From the NCBI GenBank assembly GCA_015068765.1, contig SVJY01000010.1, positions 1-49,039 on the forward strand: DNA of 49,039 bases, read 5' to 3'. Shown piece after piece: positions 17,047 to 25,245 of this stretch. Under the pieces are notes generated by a model. It was not told the DNA's origin and ran no database searches. It saw nothing but the letters and a program-made list of their open reading frames with translations. Positions within the stretch are counted from its first letter, which is position 1, and the number at the start of each line of letters is the position of its first letter. This stretch comes from Oscillospiraceae bacterium (lineage in GTDB: Bacteria > Bacillota > Clostridia > UMGS1883 > UMGS1540). Both the position numbers and the translations under genes were made by a program.

Positions 17047-17802
17047 CATGCCTCGATACCGACGGAAAAGATCGCCGAAATAGTTACTGCTGGAAAATCC
17101 GCTTTGCAAGGCGATTTCCGTAATGGAAAGCTCTGTGTTTTCCAGAAGATTTTCGGCAGAGCGAAGACGCATACTATGGATATATTCGATCGGCGAAAAA
17201 CCCGTCACCTTTTTAAACTGCCGGCAAAAATGCGAACGGCTTAAAAATGCTCTCTCCGCAAGCTTCTCTACGCTCAGCTCCTCCGCATAATTCTGGTTAA
17301 TAAAGCGGACAATCTCCAAAATCTGCCGTGTCGCTGCATCCGGGGCTTTGCTCCTTGCCGCAGAAAACCGTGCAATTTCCAGTACTAAGCACGCAAATTG
17401 TGCCGCCAGAAAAATACGGGACCCGTTTTCTAAATACTCTGCATTCATTCTTTCCAGGAGAAGCTCTATATACTGCCGGCTGTTGGCCGGCGTATGAATA
17501 ACTACCTTGGAAAAGCAGGTGTCCACCGCTTCCCTAAGCGGTTCCGGTATATCTTCATATTCAAAATTCAGCAGAATCCGCTCGAAATTCTTTCCGCTGG
17601 TTTTATGCAGAACATAGCCGGAAATCAGTGCAAAATCGCCCGGTAAGAGTGGATAAACATTATCCTCAATAAAATAGTTCTTCTCACCGCTCTTTAGATA
17701 ATAGATTTCATAGCTCTTATGGGCATGATGCTTGACCATTCCCGATTCCTTCTTCTGGGTTCTTGTTCCGGCTTCCACGCGTAAACTCTGCATCTTTTTC
17801 AC
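17008..17802 (-). CDS. AraC-family regulator with N-terminal cupin
   Basis: A cupin sensor half (HHAHKSYEIYYLKSGEKNYF, then the PLLPGDFALI turn) and two C-terminal helix-turn-helix motifs (LSVEKLAERAFLSRSHFCRQFK; ITEIALQSGFSSSNYFGDLFRR). The total of 264 residues is typical. It begins 2 bases after the stop of the YcdB/SLH surface protein, with its GAGGTG inside the end of that gene, so translation of the two is probably coupled. A sugar or envelope-related signal is plausible but unproven. Its 3' end overlaps the 3' end of the SpoIVFB-like gene on the other strand by 39 bases. Confidence 0.88.
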   Translation of the reverse strand: MKKMQSLRVEAGTRTQKKESGMVKHHAHKSYEIYYLKSGEKNYFIEDNVYPLLPGDFALISGYVLHKTSGKNFERILLNFEYEDIPEPLREAVDTCFSKVVIHTPANSRQYIELLLERMNAEYLENGSRIFLAAQFACLVLEIARFSAARSKAPDAATRQILEIVRFINQNYAEELSVEKLAERAFLSRSHFCRQFKKVTGFSPIEYIHSMRLRSAENLLENTELSITEIALQSGFSSSNYFGDLFRRYRGMSPRQWRNLTRAD

Positions 17803-17804
17803 CT

Positions 17805-19835
17805 CTATTTTAAATAATTATAGATAATGACAGCAGCTTCGCCTCTTGTAATCTCCCGATTGGGTGCAAAATTACCGTTCCCGTCGCCGCGGACAAGCCC
17901 CATACCTTTGGCTATGGCCACATAACCGTAGAGGGCAGGTGTTATATTGGCTTCGTCTGCAAAATCACAGCGGAAAATTCCTTCGATTTCTGCAAATGCA
18001 CCATAGTCCATGGCACGCAAAAGATATGCCACTGCCAGCTCCCTCGTCAGCGGTGTATCCGGGGCTTTTTCCGATGCCGGCAAAATGCCGCGGTTTACAG
18101 CGAAGGAATACAGGCGTGCCTGGTCGGGTGCACCGTCAACAAGCGGATAATAGTCCATAATACAGTTGGAAACCAAGCCCACAAATTCCGCCTGTGTAAT
18201 AATCGCATCCGGCATAAAAGCAGAATCTCCGAGCCGAGCACCGACGGAAGCCAGTGCTAAAATGGCCTCCTCGGCGTAGTGTCCCGCCACATCTGTATAC
18301 GCCCCTGCCGTTTTGTTTATGTATGGTTTTCCGTCATAGTTTAAGAGCGTGCCGTCTCCGGCAGCGATAAAGCTGAATTCTCTGCTATCGGTGACGTATA
18401 TTACTGTTCCCTGCCCACTCTCTGCATAATAGCTAAGGCGGGGTGCACCGTTTCCAAAAAGAATCGCATATGCCTCATCCTCCGAAAGGATACCATCCGG
18501 CGAAGGGAATGTTTTATTTTGTTGCCAATTCAGTCGATAGCTCGTAATGTTTCCATTTCCATCCACTGTCACTGTTACGGCATCCCCGTAGACCGGAATT
18601 CCGTTTTCTTCTCGCTCCGCCGTAATATTCACTCCATATTCCGTCACATCAATTTTCTTCTCGGACAGAGAGCCTTGGTAGGCACTAAGATATGCCGCCA
18701 CAAACGCATCGTAGACAGCCTGTGCCGCTTCCCCATTCTGCACCTTTTTTTCCTCGTTTCGATTATTCGTATAATAGTACAGAATTTCACCGGTTTCGCC
18801 GTCCAGCTCTCCGTAGGTATAATTCATGTCCTTACCGCCAAGGCTGACACGCAGTATATACCGTCCGTTTGCATCCTTATATGTGTTGCCAGCCTCCAAT
18901 GTTGCTTCGGCAGGAATATGGAAGTAAGGCACGGACTTCAGTTTTGCTGTAGCCTCCTCATAAGAAAGCAAGCCTGCCGCTTCCTCTACCGCTTTTCTTT
19001 CTTGCGGTGTAAGCGTTGCAGCTACACCGTTTACCGAATCTGCCGCCATCATGCTTTCCGCTCTGCCTGCTTCTTTATCAAAAACTGTCCCATCGCCACC
19101 GGGTGTAAACGGTTCACCCGTCATGGCAGAAATCAGATTTTCCGTTTTTCCGGGTACATAAACAAGTTTTGCTTCTTCGTTAAAGAACCGATATTCCAGT
19201 CGCATATAACCGTTCTGCTTATAAGCCGCCTGTGCCGCTTCTATATCGATACTGCCTTCTGTGCCGGTAAATACAGACTTTTCAGAATGGGTCAGGTTAA
19301 AGGTTTCTACTTGCCCTGTTTGACTGCAAATCCAAAGATTTGCACTGTTATTGTACACAGGAATGCCTTCCACGATACGAGGCACCAATATGCTGTAATG
19401 ATCACCGGAAAGTGTTGCCACAGCCTCTGCGGTATACTGGCTTGCCAGAGTAGGGTTCATCGCGGCACAGAAATCCACTGCCTTACAAATTACGTCCTCC
19501 GAAGACAAAAGCGGTAATGTTTTGCCCGGCTTATATGCAGTCTCTTTGGACAAATAGGAAGAAAAACCGGAAATAATATTTTCCGCACGAAGGGTTACAC
19601 GTATCTGCATCTGTGGCGTAACCTCTTCCGGGGTTGCCCATGAAAACTCCCAGCTCGTTTCGCCTTCATACACATTCTTTCGTCCGTTGAATTCTGTACA
19701 GTTTTCCGGGATTTCCACTCTTTCCTTGACCAGAGCAATGGCCGTTGCCATCTCCTCTGTGCTGTCCGCAGTCGCCACGGTTCCCCCTACGGAAAACAGC
19801 AGTAAACCTGCTAAAAATGTTGCGATCTTTTTCAT
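17805..19835 (-). CDS. YcdB/YcdC-domain surface protein with C-terminal SLH repeats
   Basis: Signal peptide MKKIATFLAGLLLFSVGG, then YcdB/YcdC-type repeats with PepSY-like folds (AIALVKERVEIPENCTEF, SWEFSWATPEE, a second copy around AEATLEAGNTYKDANGRY). Three SLH modules follow from about residue 520: YTDVAGHYAEEAILALASVG, LTRELAVAYLLRAMDYG and FAPNREITRGEAAVIIYNYL. It is 676 residues from ATG 19835, which has GAGGAAT upstream; the longer frame to 19901 lies in the leader. It is anchored to the cell wall by SLH. YcdB domains have no clear biochemical function. The AraC gene downstream is coupled to it. Confidence 0.85.
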   Translation of the reverse strand: MKKIATFLAGLLLFSVGGTVATADSTEEMATAIALVKERVEIPENCTEFNGRKNVYEGETSWEFSWATPEEVTPQMQIRVTLRAENIISGFSSYLSKETAYKPGKTLPLLSSEDVICKAVDFCAAMNPTLASQYTAEAVATLSGDHYSILVPRIVEGIPVYNNSANLWICSQTGQVETFNLTHSEKSVFTGTEGSIDIEAAQAAYKQNGYMRLEYRFFNEEAKLVYVPGKTENLISAMTGEPFTPGGDGTVFDKEAGRAESMMAADSVNGVAATLTPQERKAVEEAAGLLSYEEATAKLKSVPYFHIPAEATLEAGNTYKDANGRYILRVSLGGKDMNYTYGELDGETGEILYYYTNNRNEEKKVQNGEAAQAVYDAFVAAYLSAYQGSLSEKKIDVTEYGVNITAEREENGIPVYGDAVTVTVDGNGNITSYRLNWQQNKTFPSPDGILSEDEAYAILFGNGAPRLSYYAESGQGTVIYVTDSREFSFIAAGDGTLLNYDGKPYINKTAGAYTDVAGHYAEEAILALASVGARLGDSAFMPDAIITQAEFVGLVSNCIMDYYPLVDGAPDQARLYSFAVNRGILPASEKAPDTPLTRELAVAYLLRAMDYGAFAEIEGIFRCDFADEANITPALYGYVAIAKGMGLVRGDGNGNFAPNREITRGEAAVIIYNYLK

Positions 19836-19959
19836 ACCCGATTCCTCACTTTCTATGTGTTTATCTATTAGACTGACAAAAAAGAGAAAAAGTTCCTGCA
19901 TTTCAAAATTATTTAATGCGCATCCGGTTTTGTGGCAAAAATGCGTTTTCTATAGTTTT

Positions 19960-19988
19960 ATTGTATCATACATAAACGAAAAAAGCAA
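19960..19988 (-). promoter_or_regulatory. sigma-A promoter of the YcdB/SLH gene
   Basis: Minus strand TTGCTT (19983-19988), 17 bases, TACAAT (19960-19965). It leaves an untranslated leader of about 118 bases, in which I saw no recognised riboswitch. Confidence 0.55.
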
Positions 19989-20045
19989 GAATTTATCCTT
20001 TTCTATACAATGGGAAAGAATTTTTAAGATTTTAAAATTATTTTA

Positions 20046-20074
20046 TTGAAATTTATGGGACTTTGTGGTACAAT
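20046..20074 (+). promoter_or_regulatory. sigma-A promoter of the aldose epimerase
   Basis: TTGAAA (20046-20051), 17 bases, TGG-TACAAT (TACAAT at 20069-20074), an extended -10. GGAGGG lies near 20088, ahead of the ATG at 20101. Confidence 0.65.
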
Positions 20075-20100
20075 GAAAAAAAATTACGGAGGGTAAAACT

Positions 20101-20970
20101 ATGGATTATACGATTAAGAACGAGACGCTTACCGTTGTCATTTCTGACGAAGGGGCTGAAATGATGTCGATACAAAAGGGGGACTGTGAATATTTATGGC
20201 AGGGTGATGCAAAATACTGGGCAGGCAGGGCTTGTAATCTCTTCCCTATCTGTGGAAGACTAACGAACGGCATATATACATACCGGGGCAAGGAATATGA
20301 AATGATGCTGCACGGCTTTGCTAAAAATTCCACTTTTGCGGTTGTAAAGCATACGGAGGATACGATTGTTTTCGTTTTAAAAGCGAATGCGGAAACGAAG
20401 AAAATGTATCCCTTTGATTTTGAATATTTTGTTGAATACGCTTTAAAAGGAAACACCGTCCAAATGAAATATACCGCCAAAAATACCGGCGAAAATGTCA
20501 TGTATTCCGCTTTTGGCGGACACCCTGGGTTTAATGTTCCGTTAGGAGGCGAAGGTGCCTTTGAAGACTATTATCTCGAATTTGCGTGCCAAACACCTGC
20601 AAAAAAAATGCTGTTTGATTCCTGCTACACAACGGACAATACCGAGCCCTTTAATTTGGAAGACGGCAAAATTCTTCGCCTGACACATGATTTATTTGAT
20701 GACGATGCTATTTTTATTAAGGATATGTGCCACTCTGTAACGCTAAAATCCGATAAAACAGCGAAAAGCGTAACCGTCCACTATCCCGATATGCAGTACC
20801 TCGGTTTTTGGCATGCACCGAAGAGCGATGCACCCTATGTTTGTATCGAGCCCTGGCAGAGCGTGCCTGCTTATCTGCATGTGGTGGATGACCTTGAGAC
20901 AAAGCGTGACCTCTATCCCTTAAAGCCGGGCGAAACGAAAAGTGCACAAATTGATATGACGATTGAATAA
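20101..20970 (+). CDS. aldose 1-epimerase family protein (LacX/GalM-like)
   Basis: A mutarotase beta-sandwich protein interconverting sugar anomers. ISDEGAEMMSIQKGDCEYLW and NLFPICGRL are typical of the LacX subgroup. The probable catalytic histidine is in FGGHPGFNVPL and the glutamate in VCIEPWQSVPAY. The 289 residues fit. It is a single gene with its own promoter and a strong terminator. There is no sugar operon around it, so the substrate cannot be named. Confidence 0.87.
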   Translation: MDYTIKNETLTVVISDEGAEMMSIQKGDCEYLWQGDAKYWAGRACNLFPICGRLTNGIYTYRGKEYEMMLHGFAKNSTFAVVKHTEDTIVFVLKANAETKKMYPFDFEYFVEYALKGNTVQMKYTAKNTGENVMYSAFGGHPGFNVPLGGEGAFEDYYLEFACQTPAKKMLFDSCYTTDNTEPFNLEDGKILRLTHDLFDDDAIFIKDMCHSVTLKSDKTAKSVTVHYPDMQYLGFWHAPKSDAPYVCIEPWQSVPAYLHVVDDLETKRDLYPLKPGETKSAQIDMTIE

Positions 20971-21017
20971 TATTCGGTCGTTTCCGTTATATAAAATACC
21001 GGCTCCGATAAAAACTG

Positions 21018-21059
21018 AACCGCCCCCAAAAAAACAAACAATTTTGGGAGCGGTTTTTT
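21018..21059 (+). terminator. terminator after the aldose epimerase
   Basis: AACCGCCCCCAAAA (21018-21031) pairs with TTTTGGGAGCGGTT (21042-21055, one mismatch), followed by a T run. Confidence 0.8.
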
Positions 21060-21128
21060 CGTGGAAAAATATGGTTTTAAATCAAAAGGCTGATTCTTTG
21101 GGTCACGCCAGTCGTTTACGGCAGTTTT

Positions 21129-21764
21129 TTATTGCGTTATTTCTGAATTTGCGGTGATGTGCTGTGAAAGAGTCATCAGACTATCGCTCAGATGCACATT
21201 CTCCACATATATTCCCTCCGGCGGCGTAAGCTCCATAAAGGAGAAATTCCAGATTCCCCGGATGCCCAGCCCCGGCAGACGATTCGCAACCTCTACGGCC
21301 GCCGGCTTGGACACGGTCAAAACTGCAATTTCCGGTTTTTCTCGCTTGCAAAACGCTTCCAGTGCATCCATGTGTTCAACGGTAACACCCTGCACCGTCT
21401 TCCCCACGACGTCGGGATCGATATCAAACATACCTACGAGACGGAAACCACGCCTTACGAAACCGGCGTAATTTGCCAGTGCGTGCCCGAGATTACCGGC
21501 ACCGATAATAATCAATTTATAGTGTCTGGAAAGTCCCAAAATATCACCGATAGCTTTATGCAGCTGTTCCACGTTATAACCGTAGCCCTGCTGACCGAAG
21601 CCACCAAAGCAATTCAGGTCATGCCTTATCTGGGATGCCGTGACATGCATCTTCCGGCTCAGCTCCGTGGATGAAATCCGCTCCACGCCTGCCGCATGTA
21701 GGTCGCTGAGATAGCGGAAGTATCGCGGCAAACGCCGTATTACCATTTTAGATACCTTTTTCAT
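21129..21764 (-). CDS. rex: redox-sensing transcriptional repressor Rex
   Basis: Senses the NADH/NAD+ ratio and represses fermentation and redox genes. The N-terminal winged helix (SSTELSRKMHVTASQIRHDL, then CFGGFGQQGYGYNV) is followed by a Rossmann domain with GAGNLG at residues 88-93. The 211 residues fit the family. It follows the dehydrogenase gene by 15 bases, so both are probably on one mRNA from the consensus promoter at 22981-23009. I found no clear TTGTTAA-type Rex operator near that promoter. Confidence 0.94.
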   Translation of the reverse strand: MKKVSKMVIRRLPRYFRYLSDLHAAGVERISSTELSRKMHVTASQIRHDLNCFGGFGQQGYGYNVEQLHKAIGDILGLSRHYKLIIIGAGNLGHALANYAGFVRRGFRLVGMFDIDPDVVGKTVQGVTVEHMDALEAFCKREKPEIAVLTVSKPAAVEVANRLPGLGIRGIWNFSFMELTPPEGIYVENVHLSDSLMTLSQHITANSEITQ

Positions 21765-21779
21765 AATCGTTTCGCTGTT

Positions 21780-22937
21780 CTAAATATTCCGGATGGTCTC
21801 CATCACATAATCAGCAAACTCGGCACCGGTAGCCCCGTCTGCTCGGCCGGTAATCACCAGCTTCTTTTCTTCAAACATACATTTATCCAGTGCACGTGTA
21901 AGACGCTCTGCCTTCTCCACGAAGCCGATGTGCTCCAGGAGCATGGCCGCCGCACGGATAATACTGCAGGGGTCTGCATACTGGGCACGGTTCTCTTCTA
22001 CCATACGGGGTGCAGAGCCGTGAATCGCCTCAAACATTGCGTACCGCTTACCCATATTAGAGCTACCGGCTGTGCCCACGCCGCCTTGGAATTCTGCGGC
22101 TTCATCTGTCAGAATATCGCCGTATAGATTGGGCAAAATCAACACCTGGAACTGTTGACGGCGTTTTTCGTCCACCAGCTTTGCCGTCATAATATCAATG
22201 TACCAGTCATCCACCTCAATCCCGGGATATTCCTCGCCGATTTCCTTACAAATCCGCAGGAATTTACCGTCTGTGGTCTTAACAACATTTGCTTTCGTTA
22301 CAATGGAAACACGCTTTTTCCCCATTTTCTTTGCATACTCAAAGGCTGCACGGGCAATTCGCTCCGTACCGTCCGTGGTGGTTACGCAAAAATCGAAAGC
22401 TAAATCGTCATCCACATGCACGCCGTTTGAGCCGAGGGCATAGGAGCCTTCCGTATTCTCTCTGAAGAACGTCCAGTCGATGCCCTGTTCCGGCACTTTG
22501 ACCGGGCGGACATTTGCGAAAAGATCCAGTGCCTTACGCATTGCCACATTGGCACTTTCGATATTGGGCCACGGGTCACCTGCACGGGGTGTAGTGGTCG
22601 GGCCTTTCAGAATAACGTGACAAGCCTTCAGCTGTTCCATAACATCATCCGGAATGGCCTTCATAACCTTAACGCGGTTTTCAATAGTCAATCCGTCAAT
22701 AACGCGAAATTCAACCTTCCCCGCCTTTACCTCGTCTTCCAGAAGGTATTCCATGATTCTGTGTGCTTCCGCTGTAATGGCAGGACCAATGCCGTCACCA
22801 CCGACAACACCGATTATAATCGTATCCAGCTTAGCATAATCAATAAAGTCCTTCTCCGCCTTCATACGCTCCACCCGCTCCAGCTGGGAACGAATCAGCT
22901 CGCTGAATTTTTCGGTTGCTACCTGTATTTTATCCAT
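21780..22937 (-). CDS. isocitrate/isopropylmalate-type NAD(P) dehydrogenase
   Basis: A beta-decarboxylating dehydrogenase. The fold signature IIGVVGGDGIGPAITAEAHR is near residue 42. FRENTEGSYALGSNG is the substrate/phosphate loop, and NLYGDILTDEAAEFQGGVGTAGS carries the metal aspartates. NTEGSY and the absence of leu genes nearby favour isocitrate over isopropylmalate, but this is inference. An N-terminal extension of about 40 charged residues (TEKFSELIRSQLERVERMKA) precedes the core, giving 385 residues. It is co-transcribed with rex, so an NADH-producing enzyme would be made with the NADH sensor. Confidence 0.82.
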   Translation of the reverse strand: MDKIQVATEKFSELIRSQLERVERMKAEKDFIDYAKLDTIIIGVVGGDGIGPAITAEAHRIMEYLLEDEVKAGKVEFRVIDGLTIENRVKVMKAIPDDVMEQLKACHVILKGPTTTPRAGDPWPNIESANVAMRKALDLFANVRPVKVPEQGIDWTFFRENTEGSYALGSNGVHVDDDLAFDFCVTTTDGTERIARAAFEYAKKMGKKRVSIVTKANVVKTTDGKFLRICKEIGEEYPGIEVDDWYIDIMTAKLVDEKRRQQFQVLILPNLYGDILTDEAAEFQGGVGTAGSSNMGKRYAMFEAIHGSAPRMVEENRAQYADPCSIIRAAAMLLEHIGFVEKAERLTRALDKCMFEEKKLVITGRADGATGAEFADYVMETIRNI

Positions 22938-22980
22938 TTCCTTTCGTCCTTTCCGTTTTACATTTAATCTAATTTCCTAT

Positions 22981-23009
22981 ATTATACACAGAAAGTACGA
23001 ATTTGTCAA
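22981..23009 (-). promoter_or_regulatory. perfect-consensus promoter of the dehydrogenase-rex operon
   Basis: Minus strand TTGACA (23004-23009), 17 bases, TATAAT (22981-22986): a complete match to the sigma-A consensus. The predicted start is near 22974. Confidence 0.85.
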
Positions 23010-23041
23010 TTGTTTTTACGGTGTTCCTGTAAAAAAAGGGC

Positions 23042-24220
23042 TCATGCACTTTCGATTGCACGAAAGCGGTTGATCCGATGGATAAATACAACGGAAACCA
23101 GCGATATGACAACCCAGGAGATAAACATAGGCTGATATCCGAAGGCCTTTATTACAACGCCGTATATCACGCTTGCAATACCGCCGCCCAAATATGTAGC
23201 AAAATCCATAATACCACTGACGGAGGCTACGTTCCCGGTTTTCAAATAGTGTAGCGGATAAATCGACAAAATGGAGGTGTTAATCATGGAAACTGCGGCG
23301 TAGATCAGGCTCAGAGCCAAAACCGAGGTGACCATTCCAACCCGCCCTACAGAAAGGAGCATCGCTGCAGCTGTGCACAGGATAAAGCCGGCAAGCGACA
23401 CTGTATTCTCTCTCCCACGGCAAAGCTTTAGACTCAAAGGATAGACGCTTCTTCCCAAAAAGCCCAGGACAGGAATCAACAGCACATAGTAGGAAGAGGT
23501 TGATAAATCCACGCTGAATTTATCAACAATATATACGGTCATCCAAAGGCTGATATTTTCCTTCATCACGCCGTGGAACATAGCCGGTGCACTCATCAAA
23601 AGGAGTTCCCGGTCTTTCAAAAGTTTCCACATGGACATGTGTTTTTTCTCCGTTCCCTCCACAGGCTTTATGTGTCGGGTAGTAAAAAAGACAAGAATGC
23701 CCAAAATCACCGTCAGGATACCCGGAACAAAAAAAGCAAACCGGACACCGAGGCGGGTAATCAAAAAGGTATTGATGACAATACCGAGAATATTACCCAT
23801 GGCAACCGACGTTACCATCGCCGAGGTCTTTTTCTTGGCAACCTCTTTTTCGTATATGCCGGAAACCACACAAAGTACAGAGCTCCAGAGCATGGACTGG
23901 GCGTAGGCATTGGCGGTCCATAGGAGAAAAATGCCGATATAGGGCGGAAAGAAGCCAACCAAAACATTGCTGACGCCTGCCGCGGCGAGCCCGATTGTGA
24001 GCATCCGGTAGGGCGGTTGCCGGTCACTGAGGCCCCCGTTAATCAATCGACCTATGGCGTATACCGTAGAAAATACGCTACCCAAAATCCCCATCTGGAC
24101 CTCGTCCAATATGCTTGTGCTTATCAGTGAGGGTCCGGCCTGGGAAAGGTTAATCCGGGCAATATAAATGGCGGTATACGCAAGATACACCACTGCAAAA
24201 ATAAGTCTGTTTTTCTTCAT
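23042..24220 (-). CDS. major facilitator superfamily transporter
   Basis: About 12 membrane segments in 392 residues. The segment FSTVYAIGRLINGGLSDRQPPYRML holds the family loop-2/3 motif (G-x-x-x-D-R). The start YLAYTAIYIARINLSQAGPSL is like organophosphate/sugar-phosphate antiporters of the family. It follows the RpiR regulator by 12 bases in the same operon. RpiR proteins sense phosphosugars, so a sugar or phosphosugar substrate is likely but unproven. Confidence 0.85.
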   Translation of the reverse strand: MKKNRLIFAVVYLAYTAIYIARINLSQAGPSLISTSILDEVQMGILGSVFSTVYAIGRLINGGLSDRQPPYRMLTIGLAAAGVSNVLVGFFPPYIGIFLLWTANAYAQSMLWSSVLCVVSGIYEKEVAKKKTSAMVTSVAMGNILGIVINTFLITRLGVRFAFFVPGILTVILGILVFFTTRHIKPVEGTEKKHMSMWKLLKDRELLLMSAPAMFHGVMKENISLWMTVYIVDKFSVDLSTSSYYVLLIPVLGFLGRSVYPLSLKLCRGRENTVSLAGFILCTAAAMLLSVGRVGMVTSVLALSLIYAAVSMINTSILSIYPLHYLKTGNVASVSGIMDFATYLGGGIASVIYGVVIKAFGYQPMFISWVVISLVSVVFIHRINRFRAIESA

Positions 24221-24232
24221 TTTCTGTTCCTC

Positions 24233-25084
24233 CTAATACCGTACTGTGTCGATTAAATCCCGCGTTTGCGCGGCCCGTTCCACAGCCTCTTCATAATTTT
24301 TTGCCGAAAGGGAAACGGCGATGGCATCCAGCACACTAATGTGGGCAATGCGAGCGGATATAGCTTCTATCGGGTACTGAATTTCATCCGTGAAAATCAC
24401 AAGGGGGTAGTCACTTTCCTTTATGATATCGCTGGAAGGGTAGCTTGTAATACACGCCGTTTTTGCACCCCGCTCCCGTGCAAGGCGTAGGGTATCCACC
24501 GTGGCAACCGTGCGTCCGCTGTTGGAAATGCCGATAGCCACATCTCCGGGTTGAATATTCAGCGTAGAAACCTTCATAGAAGCAATATCTGTAAAGCAAA
24601 ATGCCGCATGGCCCAGCTGCATCAGCCTGTACTGAAAATCACTGACGATACCGGCAGATGTGCCGATACCGTAAATATAGATATTTCGGGCACAGGACAG
24701 TAAATCCACAAGCTTTGCAAGGCACGTCCGGTCAAGCCCCCTTGCCGTATCGTGCAGTGTTTTAATGTTAGCAGAAAAAATTTTATGCAGAATTTCGGAG
24801 GGGCCATCCTTGTTGCTGATATACGGTGTAAACTCGAACTGCTCGTTTCGGGCAAGCTCTCGGGACAGGGACAGCTTCAGCTCCAGGTATCCGCTAAAGC
24901 CCAAAGACTTGCAACAGCGTATAACCACAGATTTGACTACACCTGCCCTCTCCGCAAGTATACCAATGGGCATGGACACAACGGCTTCCGCATTTTGCAG
25001 AACGAAATCTGCTACCTGCTTTTCTTTTACGGTGAGCCCTTTGTATTCTGCTTTTATGGCAGACAGACATAAGCGTTTTTCCAT
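24233..25084 (-). CDS. RpiR/MurR-family transcriptional regulator (SIS domain)
   Basis: An N-terminal RpiR helix-turn-helix (LTVKEKQVADFVLQNAEAVV, then MPIGILAERAGVVKSVVIRC) is joined to a C-terminal SIS sugar-phosphate-binding domain (IYIYGIGTSAGIVSDFQYRL, AIGISNSGRTVATVDTLRLA). The 283 residues are typical. GAGGTGGAG is upstream of the ATG. It is first in an operon with the MFS transporter and has its own consensus-like promoter overlapped by paired TTTAGAAC repeats. Local autoregulation is the likely role. Confidence 0.9.
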   Translation of the reverse strand: MEKRLCLSAIKAEYKGLTVKEKQVADFVLQNAEAVVSMPIGILAERAGVVKSVVIRCCKSLGFSGYLELKLSLSRELARNEQFEFTPYISNKDGPSEILHKIFSANIKTLHDTARGLDRTCLAKLVDLLSCARNIYIYGIGTSAGIVSDFQYRLMQLGHAAFCFTDIASMKVSTLNIQPGDVAIGISNSGRTVATVDTLRLARERGAKTACITSYPSSDIIKESDYPLVIFTDEIQYPIEAISARIAHISVLDAIAVSLSAKNYEEAVERAAQTRDLIDTVRY

Positions 25085-25099
25085 TTCTCCACCTCTATG

Positions 25100-25138
25100 T
25101 TTAGAACTAATTTCTATTTTATGTTTAATTTTTAGAAC
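25100..25138. repeat. paired TTTAGAAC repeats, candidate RpiR operator
   Basis: TTTAGAAC occurs at 25100-25107 and 25131-25138, 31 bases apart (about three helix turns). The second copy sits at the predicted transcription start. Their spacing and place suit repressor binding by the RpiR protein. Confidence 0.4.
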
Positions 25139-25144
25139 TTTTAT

Positions 25145-25172
25145 AGTATACCATATTTTTATAAATTGTCAA
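25145..25172 (-). promoter_or_regulatory. promoter of the RpiR-MFS operon
   Basis: Minus strand TTGACA (25167-25172), 16 bases, TGG-TATACT (TATACT at 25145-25150). It is a strong extended -10 form. Confidence 0.75.
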
Positions 25173-25183
25173 GCTTTTTTTAC

Positions 25184-25214
25184 AAAAAAAGCAGTGCGAA
25201 AATTTTCGCACTGC
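25184..25214 (-). terminator. terminator of the gatCAB operon
   Basis: GCAGTGCGAAAA and TTTTCGCACTGC (25191-25214) form a perfect 12-bp stem with essentially no free loop, followed on the minus strand by seven Ts (25184-25190). It lies 31 bases after gatB. Confidence 0.85.
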
Positions 25215-25245
25215 TCAGATGTTTTACTGTAACTATATACTCTTA

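Noticed and set aside
18519-19517. A 332-codon frame opposite the YcdB/SLH gene
   Set aside because: Shadow of a gene with signal peptide and SLH modules. No independent start signal.
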